DNA of 28,370 bases, from the NCBI GenBank assembly GCA_015501055.1, contig JADNYV010000441.1:1-28370 (forward strand). The letters are read 5' to 3'. Positions 10,341 through 18,607 of the stretch are shown piece by piece. The translations under genes and the position numbers were made by a program. Under the pieces are notes generated by a model. That model ran no database searches. It saw only the letters and a list, made by a program, of their open reading frames with translations, and had not been told where the DNA came from. The first letter of the stretch is position 1; every line of letters begins with the position of its first letter. This DNA is from Mucidula mucida (lineage: Eukaryota > Basidiomycota > Agaricomycetes > Agaricales > Physalacriaceae).

Positions 10341-10840
10341 GGTGGAGGCTTTTGACTTGGGAGAACGAAAGCACGTAGGAATCGGGATACCAGCAAGATA
10401 TAGCCAAGAGAACAGAGCTGCCAGTACATCTGCTGTGATGCATTACTGACTGCAAGAAATACATCGATGGAAAGTCTTTCATCATCAGCGAGTGTCGCGA
10501 GGTGTTCGCGTGAATAGTGATCGAGTCCAGCATGAGATGTCTTTTTCAACTCTGTGATAAACCGACTGTCAAAGTTAAGGTGTCGCAGCTGCTACAGTGC
10601 TGCGACAGGTCGTTGATACAGTAGTTGCGACTTTCTGTCGCAGCGCTGTAGCAGCTGCGACATTTTAACTTTGACATACCTTAATGTCCTCGATGTGGGT
10701 GCCTCCGACCCAGCATCATCCTGCTCTTCCAGCTGTCGATACCGTAAACATCCTTTTATCAGGACGTTCTCATACTCATACTTCTTTGTCGGAGTCACCC
10801 ATACAAACGCCTTGTGTGCCCTCAGCTGTGCTAGATCTCC
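10341..10840 (-). pseudogene. unknown gene, two exons preserved
   Basis: Minus-strand exons 10840-10680 (GDLAQLRAHKAFVWVTPTKK, YEYENVLIKGCLRYRQLEEQ, DDAGSEAPTSRTL) and 10565 downward (SRFITELKKTSHAGLDHYSR, EHLATLADDERLSIDVFLAV, SNASQQMYWQL) join in frame at phase 2. The intron is 114 nt (10679-10566), GTATGT..GACAG. The first exon is preceded by an acceptor (CGTCTAG). Codon use and composition look coding. Downstream the frame runs into the F-box relic, and no start codon was identified upstream, so it is probably a gene fragment. I do not recognise the family. Confidence 0.5.
10567..10676. mobile_element. 110-bp foldback MITE acting as an intron
   Basis: Two 41-bp arms (10567-10607 and 10636-10676) are inverted repeats with three mismatches, ending TGTCAAAGTTAA / TTAACTTTGACA. 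Only 28 bases separate them. On the minus strand the element is preceded by GTA and followed by G, so that GTA+element+G is the 114-nt intron 10679-10566. This matches the description of introner elements, non-autonomous elements that supply their own splice sites. No clear target duplication beyond GT is seen. No second copy was found in the window. Confidence 0.8.
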
Positions 10841-11121
10841 CTAGACGGATTTCTCACTGGAATTGAAACTGTGCAACGGTGTATCACAGTTCGCAGGACG
10901 CGTAAGAGTTTGAAAAGTTCTCAATCAGTCGTAAAGATATCTCTGTTGGATAACTACGTTTTCGGGAATGCAGAAGATAATTTTAAGAACGTTGTACAGC
11001 TACAACAAGACGAATGGGTAGTGAGAAGTAGGTATAATGATATTTTGGTCGTAAGAAATTGTCAAGGTTATCCAAAGTGAACGAGGTCGTAATCCCTGAG
11101 CCTAAAAGGTCTTGATGATCA
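10841..11121. other. intergenic
   Basis: No supported gene. A plus-strand frame (10871-11080) lacks convincing composition. The right part should be the 3' region of the homeodomain gene. Confidence 0.3.
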
Positions 11122-11936
11122 TCATAAATCGCGTCCGAGTCCGCATAATGCCAGCGCGGCGCCGAGCATGTCGTCATCTGGCGTACCCGATTCCTTCGAC
11201 CAGGCGGGTGCTGTCCAATGCACGGAGGTCTCTGCCGGCGCGGACGCACTCCAGCCGTTCCATATCACTCCACGCATCAGCGGCAAAGCATGACCCTTCC
11301 GTACCGGATCCTGCTCTCCCAGGTTTTCCTTCTCCACCAATCTAGACCTCGCGCATGCCCACTCGAGGGTACGCGTACGTGTGAGCTTGCCAAACTCGAC
11401 AAACTCCTTCGGCGGCGGGCTGTTGGGCGGCAGTGCGGGCGACGAGGGCATGTTGTCCCAAAGCGACGCGCCGGGTTTACGCGTGGGGGTGTTGGGCGCG
11501 GTGCGTTCCGTACGCGAGGCGATGGAGTCGAGCGATGGACGCGTCATGGGGATATATGGGTGACTGGAAGAGCGCGCAAAGTTGGCGTGATGGTGGGTGC
11601 GGGTCGTCGTGCCGCTGACTTTACGCTCCGTCTGCCGCTTGTTCTGGAACCAGATAGTAACAGACTTGGGTTCCCTAGAATATGGATGAAAAGAGCATCC
11701 ACGGAAGAAAGAAAAAAGACGCACATGCGACCAGCGTTGGCGACGAAATCGCGCTGCTCTCTCGACGGGTGAGACGTCTGGTGGAAGAGCTGCTCGAGCA
11801 TGACGAGCTGAGCCTCGCTGAACCGCTTGCGTGTGCGGCGGATGCGTTGGCTGGCGCTCTCGGCGCCGTCGTCCGACTCGAGGCTGGTCATCGAGGACGT
11901 GCGCGACAGCGTAGACGGGCGGCGGTGAGCGAGCAT
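11122..11936 (-). CDS. homeodomain transcription factor
   Basis: Exons are 11936-11725 and 11674-11122, with intron 11724-11675 (GTGCGT..CTAG), giving 254 residues. The ATG at 11936 gives MLAHRRPSTLSRTSSMTSLE; the longer frame upstream has no ATG. The homeodomain spans about residues 33-90: RRTRKRFSEAQLVMLEQLFH, PSREQRDFVANAGRM, then EPKSVTIWFQNKRQTERK. The recognition helix WFQNKR is complete at residues 79-84, so DNA binding is expected. The intron interrupts the domain between helix 2 and helix 3. The remainder is Ser/Thr/Pro-rich and looks disordered, with an ending MLGAALALCGLGRDL that could be a short conserved tail. The nuclear role is probably in development; the target is unknown. 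Three composite ACGCGT-N5-CACGTG motifs sit 86-155 bases upstream. Confidence 0.9.
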
Positions 11937-12021
11937 GACGGACACCGGGGTGGATGATGGTGGTAGATGAGAGACGGAGACAGGGACCGGGTTACTTAAT
12001 TTAATCCCAACACACGCGCTC

Positions 12022-12091
12022 ACGCGTTTCGCCACGTGATGTTATTTACGCGTCCAGGCACGTGACAGTTGTTTGCGCGTCGTAGCACGTG
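12022..12091. promoter_or_regulatory. three ACGCGT-N5-CACGTG composite sites
   Basis: ACGCGT at 12022 and 12048 and GCGCGT at 12075 are each followed after exactly five bases by CACGTG (12033, 12059, 12086). The pitch is 26 and 27 bases. ACGCGT is the MluI cell-cycle box bound by MBF-type factors; CACGTG is the E-box of bHLH factors. Both motifs are palindromes, so strand is undefined. They lie upstream of the homeodomain gene start (11936). Confidence 0.7.
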
Positions 12092-12878
12092 GCTCGCATT
12101 ATGCTCTTGCTTCCGCACCATCATCATTGAATTCAATGTTGATACAGCACCTCCTACCAGGATCGTAACCCTTGGTCGTAGGACAAAGCTACGACCTCCT
12201 CAGTGCGTCGTCATTAGCGCCCGTCATAAACACCCCTCATCTATTACAGACGTTGATTCGGTGCTTGGCTTTCAGTTTGTACGGCAAGCTCTTCTGTCTG
12301 CCTTCCTTTGCACCTTCATGCTCGTTTTCAGAAAAACTCGGAGATGGATACTGTTAGAGAGGGTAGGTACTATCCCGTCCTTACTCGGTATATTGTCCGC
12401 TACTAAGAAATATGGAAATGACATGCCCTTTCGGCGAGTGTACTTGTCTTCCTATTGAGATTGACACTGACTTGCTTGAATAGATTATCTCTCAGGACGT
12501 AAGCGATGGAGCTTGTATGTTCGTTGTATGAAGAAGGTTGGCACATTTACGCAGTACATCAATCTTTCCGCCTGGCTGTATTATGGATCGCGACAGATTT
12601 CTGGAACGGCAACAACTTCTTTCTTGCGACATTCAAGCAAGCCGTTTGCCGAAGACAGGTAGGAGCACCTTTATCTTCCATTGCTTCGGGTTTACGATCA
12701 GGACTTCCTTCAAGTTCCCTAAATGCCGCCGGCGCACATGGTATAACTTAAGCTACGCTTGGACCTCCTCGCGCGCTTGCCCTCTAGCCACGACTATTTA
12801 ACCCTCGGCGTGGAACAAGTCACTCCTTCCTTCGTTCCACGGCCATCACTCCTTTATCGTTTCCTTCGACGCGCACAC
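12092..12878. other. intergenic, one possible exon
   Basis: Promoter space between the homeodomain gene and the deacetylase gene. A short frame from ATG 12583 (MDRDRFLERQQLLSCDIQAS) ends at a possible donor (GTAGGA) and might be a small exon or gene remnant, but no partner exon was found. Nothing else recognised. Confidence 0.3.
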
Positions 12879-15126
12879 ATGCTCAACATTGCGTTTCTCC
12901 TGTCACTGACACCACTGCTTGCGCTCGCGCAAGACGGTGTGGTTACTGGGCCTACGAGCAGCGTCGAGGCTGCAGGGTATTCGTGTGATGCTTCCACCTG
13001 CCAGTTACCGGATTGTAACTGCGCGAGCACAGATCCTCCAGGCGGTTTAGACCCAGTGAGTAGTTTCTTCTGGGCGATCTCTTCTTTGGCATCTTGGCGC
13101 CGTAACGTCAAAGGCGGGCTTGGCCCGACGTGTCCAGGACGCATGCCGAGCACCATCGCCAACGGCGAGATGCCACGAATGTTCTATCTTCTTATGCGAT
13201 ATCGCTCTTCTTTGAGCGTGCACGACGTCTATCATTTCCTTGGCTCTATCTGATTCCGTCACCCTGCTGTTTACGTCGCCCAGTCCGGTTTACTAACCGT
13301 CACATCTCGCAGTCTGAAACGCCCATGTTCATTGTGTTTACCGCGGACGACGCTATCCAATCCTACACCCTCAACACCGTGAACCAGTTCCTCGCCCATC
13401 GTCAGAACCCGAATGGATGCCAGCCCAAGATGACTTATTATACTTCCATCGGTTACACCAACTTTACTTTGGTTACAGGTCGGTTCTTCTCGCAGTGTCA
13501 TATCAATACTTACGTTCTTCAGACTGGTACGTCGCCGGAAACGAGATCGCAGACCACACGTACGCCTGTCTATCGCAGTATAGGAAACGAATTTAATTTA
13601 ATTGACCGTCTCAGCATGACCCACCAAGGCGATCCCTCACTGGACGAAATCAACGGAAACCTCATCGCGCTCAATGCCCTCGCTGGTATCCCGCTCGCCT
13701 CCATCCAAGGCTTTCGCGCGCCATACCTCAACTACTCCCTCGATACACTCAAACGGCTTGCCGCTGCGGGATTTACATACGACTCGAGCTCCTCGGCTGC
13801 CATCCCAGTCACAGACGATGACTCTGACGCGTTCTGGCCGTACACACTCGATAACGGGATGGCCAATAACTGCCTGAGCGTGGAGGGAACATGCAAGGGC
13901 GAGCCCAAACTTCCGGGCTTTTGGGAAGTTCCGATGTACGCCTTCTTCGATGAGCGAGGCGTTGCAGGACCGCATCTTATGGATCCATGGCTGTGAGTGT
14001 TGTGTTTCCGTAATGGTTGAGTATCGAAATTAAACTGGGTTTTTGGGTATAGCGACCCGTCAAATGGAGCAGCAGCGGTGAATGACACTGCCACGTTCGA
14101 GTATATGAAGGCCACATTTACCGCGCACTACGAGGGGAAGCGCCAGCCGATTGGACTGTACACGCACCCGATACATCTTGCGACGGATTATCCAGGATTG
14201 TCTGCGCCGACATCTACGATACGCATGATCAATGCGTTTTTGGATTGGGCGCAGGAACAGCAGAATGGTACGTGTATCTTACTTCTACTTCCGATGTGGT
14301 ATTGATGTACGTTTCTTAGTTTGGATCGTGTCGACGGAACAGCTCCTCGCGTGGGTGCGGGACCCAACGCCCGTCGGGCAGCTGGATGGTTTTGATGCGC
14401 TGCGCTGCTCGACGCCCGATGTGCAGGAGAATATTTGTAACGGGATGCCTGAGCGCGAAAAGGGGCTGCTTGCGCACTGCCCATTTTCGGAGTTTCCGTT
14501 CTTTACTTGCGTGAGTCGTGCCCATACAAGCGGCTATACGTAGGTAACGCATATCTGGTTTTGCTAGTACGGATGCCCGGAGACGCCACCAACGCCAAAG
14601 AATCCGAATCCAAAGCAGGTTGTTCCTGATGGGCAGCAAGCGAGATTTAGGCGTATGTTGATCTGCCTTTTCTCTGGGTACCCTGTACTAACTGCACTGG
14701 GCTCAGTACCGGGAAACTGCTCTACCCCATTCTGGGACCCCATAAACGGCAAATGCATATGTACTTCTTCAACCTGCGAGTTTGAGGACAACTCGCGGCC
14801 GATCGGGGTGTGTAGACTTCTCCTCGTTCTCTCTTCCCTCGGTTCTGATGTAACGCCTTGTAGCCAATGGGGCCAACCTGACTGGAGGCGGGACTGGTGG
14901 AGTCTTTGACCCGGACGATTCGGGTGTTACGAAGAAGCCGCAGTATGTTCCGTTTAATGGGCCGAATTCGGCGAGGGCGGGTAGGGAGGGGGTGTGGGCA
15001 GCCTTGGCGGTGGGTGTAGTGGGAGCAGCTATTGGCGTGCTGGGGTTGTTTCAAGATGAGGTTGTGCGCGATATATTTCTGGGAGTGATTCTTCGGTGTG
15101 TTGTACTTTATTGGGACCTCTATTAG
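12879..15126 (+). CDS. insect-type chitin deacetylase-like protein (CE4)
   Basis: Secreted or cell-wall polysaccharide deacetylase, expected to act on chitin. Nine exons: 12879-13055, 13313-13478, 13523-13559, 13615-13992, 14053-14267, 14320-14510, 14568-14652, 14707-14811, 14864-15126; 538 residues, phases consistent. Signal peptide is about residues 1-17 (MLNIAFLLSLTPLLALA). The catalytic motifs are TADDA (D71, D72), the zinc ligands in HTMTH (H126, H130), RAPYLNY (R161) and LYTHPIHL. PNGCQPKMTYYTS and WPYTLDNGMANNCLS match the insect CDA layout rather than the TFDDGP fungal type. Cys-rich tail segments (YGCPETPP, NGKCICTSSTCEF) follow. The end (GVWAALAVGVVGAAIGVLGL) looks like a GPI signal, but the frame runs 25 residues further. 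Intron 1 is unusually long (257 nt). The join 14811/14864 was chosen to reach the coding frame and is the least sure. Confidence 0.88.
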
Positions 15127-15269
15127 TGATACCTCGACGTCTTCTTCGTTTAATGATGTTACCTATCTTGCGTGGATTTTGTACTATGTATCTAGGTTTT
15201 TTTTTTGTTGTATGTGGAGTAGTTTGATGTTCGGTGTTGATCTTCACGACTAGGAAGTTATGGAGTGTT
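15127..15269. other. deacetylase 3' region
   Basis: AT-rich stretch after the deacetylase stop, with a T-run (about 15200). Probably 3' untranslated region; no other feature. Confidence 0.4.
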
Positions 15270-15271
15270 TA

Positions 15272-15703
15272 CAACTATCACCACATTCACACCGGGTCAG
15301 ACCGTGCACACTCACACTCGGGGGGTGCACCCGCACACCCGGGCACACTGCCGGGCGATGAAGATGCCAAAATTGGTAATTGATCTGTGGCGCCGCTTAG
15401 GTTAGGGTAGGTTAGGGTGAGTTGGTGACTCTGCGCGCGCTAGCGCGCCCAACACTTAGGCTTCGGGTATCCGAAGCCTAAGTGTTGCAGGTTAGGAAAG
15501 GGTTAGGGTTCGTGGTTAGGGGGGTTAGTAGCGGTGAATATATATCTTCTCAAGTGGGGCGGGATGAGGAGCGCGTGGTGGAAATATCAGCATGGTGTAC
15601 AAATATGGTAATTATTGTCATGTGTTCACATGGACCACTATGGGTGTGCACCCCCCAGTGTGAGTGTGCGCGCTGTGAGCCGGTATGAATGTGGTGATAG
15701 TTG
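15272..15703. mobile_element. 432-bp TIR element with telomere-like repeats
   Basis: Imperfect terminal inverted repeats of about 65 bp begin CAACTATCACCACATTCA on both ends and are flanked by TA (15270-15271 and 15704-15705), which fits a Tc1/mariner-type target duplication. There is no transposase frame, so it is a MITE. Inside are TTAGGG-like units (GGTTAGGGTAGGTTAGGG near 15400 and GGGTTAGGGTT near 15500), and between them a perfect 17-bp inverted repeat with a 4-base loop (15450-15487, AACACTTAGGCTTCGG arm). Confidence 0.8.
15450..15487. repeat. perfect hairpin, 17-bp stem
   Basis: CAACACTTAGGCTTCGG, loop GTAT, then the exact complement. It sits in the middle of the 432-bp TIR element, next to a second GC palindrome (GCGCGCTAGCGCGC). 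Confidence 0.85.
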
Positions 15704-15705
15704 TA

Positions 15706-16322
15706 CGTACTCGAAGTTATGAATCCGCAGACTGCACGTACTTCTCAAAGGAAGAGGAGTAAGAAACGGGTCCTCTTACTTTTCAAACAGAGCTTGAAAT
15801 AAAGTTAATGGATGTGTGTATTGTTAAGGCTCTCAGCAGAACGTCCATCAAGGGTTTTCAGCATGACACCATGACGTGTTGTCAGTGGCAACTCGATAGA
15901 CATGGTGCGCAATGAAAGCGTGTGTTCCACGGACACCAGTATATTGTGCTCTGTAGAAGCCGCTGCGCCAGCGGATCATGGTAGCAAGAAGGGGGACCAG
16001 GAGCTAAGCCGCTATGTGGCGCAATTTTCCCTTAGTATCCCCGGCGGTTTTCAATGGCCGGTAAAGAAGAATATCATTATTGGACTAGGAGATAGTTAAT
16101 ATGTTGACTGGATCAGTAAATTCCAAGGTGTGTAATCGGTATAGGCTATACAGTACCGTCCATACCCTTTCCAGGCAGTATAAGTAGATCCTCTTCCTCG
16201 GTGCACGCCCAGTGGAAGATTGCATAAGCAGAAATAGTGAACTAAGGTAGAGCGATGAGTTGGAGATGGAACCGACTTCATCGACAGGGTTGCCAGTAAA
16301 TTGTAATAATACCACGTACCAA
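15706..16322. other. intergenic, nothing recognised
   Basis: No supported gene or repeat; short frames only. Confidence 0.35.
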
Positions 16323-16571
16323 TGTACTACTACCGGATCTTCACATAACGCATCACAGGGGGTTGTGAGGTGAGCCTATTCGGCATCCATAACACGTAAC
16401 AACCAAAATCTTCGTCGGGATCACCCCAAATGCGGGTATTTCGCGCCGGCGGCTACCGCCGCCGCCGCCCGCCCCTCCAATAAGGCATTTGGACCCTGCG
16501 TGAACTAAAGGTAAGTTAGTTCACAACCATAACACATAACATGCCGTGAAGATCCGGTCGTGTTAGTACAG
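16323..16571. mobile_element. MITE, copy 1 of a two-member family
   Basis: The ends share TGTACTA..ACCGGATCTTCAC in inverted orientation. The right end, read outward-in as CTGTACTAACACGACCGG, resembles the ends of the element at 18276-18519 (CTGTAGTGTTTCGACCG). Shared internal words are CATAAC..TCAC and CCTCCAATAAGG. The core is very GC-rich (GCCGGCGGCTACCGCCGCC). The left boundary is uncertain; a TA follows the right end. Confidence 0.6.
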
Positions 16572-16859
16572 TATGCCTTGATGTAGGAGGAAGTCTACAT
16601 GATGGCTACTGCTGCATTGAACCTGAACCTACTTCGTTTACGCCGCCGCCGCAGAGATGGCAACGGTGACTCGACACGACGAGGGCTAAATAAGGGGCTT
16701 TTGGTGGAATGTGGCGTACTTACCCACCGGTCCTCAGTTGACCCATGCACCTGCTTGTACTTACGCTCTCACGACTCGTGAAGGGAAATACTCACGAGCC
16801 AAAAATAGACGTTGCCTCTTGTGGCTCTGGTGGGAAGAAAGAAGAAAGGCTCGAGGCTG

Positions 16860-16896
16860 GAATGTGGGCAGCCTTTACATAAGCATTAGCCTCTTC
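16860..16896 (+). promoter_or_regulatory. leader shared by Tdp1 loci A and B
   Basis: ATGTGGGCAGCCTTTACATA, then AGCATTAGCCTCTTC, immediately before the ATG of locus A. The same sequence with few changes precedes the ancestral start position of Tdp1 B (20516-20558, minus strand), and part of it (TTTACGTAAGG..CGCCTCTTG) precedes Tdp1 C. It is probably core promoter or 5' untranslated sequence carried with the duplications. Confidence 0.6.
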
Positions 16897-18036
16897 ATGT
16901 CCGCCCACAATGACGACGGTACGCTCGCAAGGTAAGTCCACGACAGCAATGCAGAATCTCTTACTTTTGGCTACTAGGTCCAGTGCCACGCGCCTGAAGA
17001 CCCAATCGCCCCATCACGTTACATCCGCTGCGCCTGTCAGCACGACTAATGAGGAAGAGCAGGACAAGCTAGACCAGTCAGTCGTCTCCGAGGCCCGCGA
17101 TGATGTAGACCTTGACTAATGACTGATGCCATACCGTAGGCCCCCAGCACTGAGCATACAAGGTAAACCACGTCTCACCATTCCGACGTCATGTAACATA
17201 TCCCGCCACAGCCTCACCTCCCCTTCAATCCGATGAAGTTGACTCGCTCGCGGATGGGCTTAACACGTTGCTTGCGATCACACCGAAAGATGTCTATGCT
17301 GTGACGACTGGGGGCAACAAGATACTTACCGGCGATTGGTAAACTCAGCTCGTCGTATGTTACACTAGGACTACTTACCTTTCTCTCAGGTCCGAGGCGG
17401 CTCACCAGCAGCACCAAGGCAAAGCTGATATTCGCCGCCTGCATCCCAAGAATCACAAGCGTACCTCCAAGTCCGGCGCGTATGTCGTCTTTCGTGACAA
17501 GGTTCCTGGAGTCTTCGAAGATTAGTAAGTAGCCTGTTAGTATCTTCCGTGCGCCACTCAATACCCTATTCAGTGACGATGTCTGAGCTCAAATCAACGG
17601 CCAAAGCAGGGTCATACATCAATCGTATCCAACTATGTCTCAAGCCAGAGCTGCATACAACTACGCCCTTCAACAAAACAGCATCGTGAAAAAGACTGTC
17701 CCGCGTGGAACATCTGTTGCGGTGTTGTATACATCCCGGGTCGTAATACAAGATACCAAACTAGAGCTGTACGAGGACGATACCCCTCTCAAGAGTGACA
17801 AGTGGTACAATGTCTTTACTGGCACTCAGCCGGGCGTCTACCAATCTTAGTAGGCAAGATCACTCTTATTTATATTCTCTCTCATGATGTTCCCTAGTGT
17901 CAGAGCCGCCCTCCAAAGCATTGGAATCCCTCGTGTCGTTCACAAATCGTATGACAATCTCGACCAGGCCAAATAGGAGTATTTGCGGGCATGCGAGCAG
18001 AAACGCATTGAGAAAGTCACCGGAGTATTGTCTTGA
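16897..18036 (+). pseudogene. Tdp1 leader fused to RNase H1 N-terminal domains, two stops
   Basis: Exons are 16897-16931, 16978-17076, 17140-17162, 17212-17338, 17390-17524, 17574-17849 and 17898-18036; every join keeps phase. Exons 1-3 (MSAHNDDGTLAR, SSATRLKTQSPHHV, EQDKLDQ, ALSIQ) are the counterpart of the UIM exons of Tdp1 C, with UIMs degraded. From exon 4 on it is unrelated to Tdp1. Domain 1 is SGAYVVFRDKVPGVFEDYDD, then AQINGQSRVIHQSYPTMSQA; domain 2 is DKWYNVFTGTQPGVYQSYVR, then IPRVVHKSYDNLDQAK. Both fit the RNase H1 N-terminal hybrid-binding fold (Cauli_VI/viroplasmin Pfam type), here a host domain. An in-frame TGA (17584-17586) splits domain 1 and a TAG (17974-17976) follows domain 2. 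Probably a recently inactivated chimeric gene. Confidence 0.75.
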
Positions 18037-18275
18037 ACTAACATACACGAGTCGTTTATACTACATACACAATCCATCGGCGCTGAAGGGACGTTCTTGT
18101 ATCCTGCAAACTGTACTAGATACTCTTCAAATCAAGGTATAGTAGTTTTGGCAAACCCATACCGGTCCACAAAACAGCGATAGGTCATCTGTGGCGTACA
18201 ATACAGGCTAAAAGATACACGAGACCTACATAGCTATTTAGACTCGGAGGTCAAAAAAGAGATCTACTGTACATA

Positions 18276-18519
18276 CTGTAGCGTTTCGACCGCAAATTCA
18301 CATAACGGGTCACGGGGGTCTTTGAAGTGAAGCTATATATACATCATAACGGGTCACGGACCACTTTGGTCAGGCACGAGCCTCCAAATAAGGAAATTTC
18401 AGGTCCCGCTATAAGCGGAACTGTCCAAAAAAGGCAATTTAAGGGTCTGTGAAGCTGTTCGCTGTAACTTCAGACCATAATGGGTCACAGGCTGTGAAGT
18501 TACGGTCGAAACACTACAG
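18276..18519. mobile_element. 244-bp MITE, copy 2, TA target duplication
   Basis: Terminal inverted repeats of about 30 bp (CTGTAGCGTTTCGACCG at the left, the complement of CTGTAGTGTTTCGACCG at the right) are flanked by TA (18274-18275, 18520-18521). CATAACGGGTCACGG-type words repeat at about 18300, 18345 and 18478. It has no coding capacity. It lies between locus A and the 3' end of Tdp1 B. Confidence 0.8.
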
Positions 18520-18607
18520 TACTACGCAGAGCGGAATCAGAGCAAACCTAAGAGCAAACACGATAACAATGCAAAGTCCTACATGATATCAACAAGCGCC
18601 ACACTAC

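Noticed and set aside
10684..10866. Plus-strand 60-codon frame
   Set aside because: Antisense to the exon 10840-10680, which has better splice and coding evidence.
12069..12458. 129-codon plus-strand frame between the homeodomain and deacetylase genes
   Set aside because: Starts inside the triple motif, no domain, no coding bias; judged chance.
13056..13312. Possible extra exon within the 257-nt intron 1 of the deacetylase gene
   Set aside because: Direct joining of DP to SETPMFIVFTADD matches the family without insert; inner frames show no conserved motif.
15272..15703. True telomere or chromosome end
   Set aside because: Only a few degenerate TTAGGG units, inside a TA-flanked TIR element with genes on both sides.
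16897..18036. Reading the viroplasmin-type domains as an integrated pararetrovirus
   Set aside because: The domain also forms the N-terminus of cellular RNase H1 and occurs in many fungal proteins; several spliceosomal introns and no reverse transcriptase or coat region nearby.
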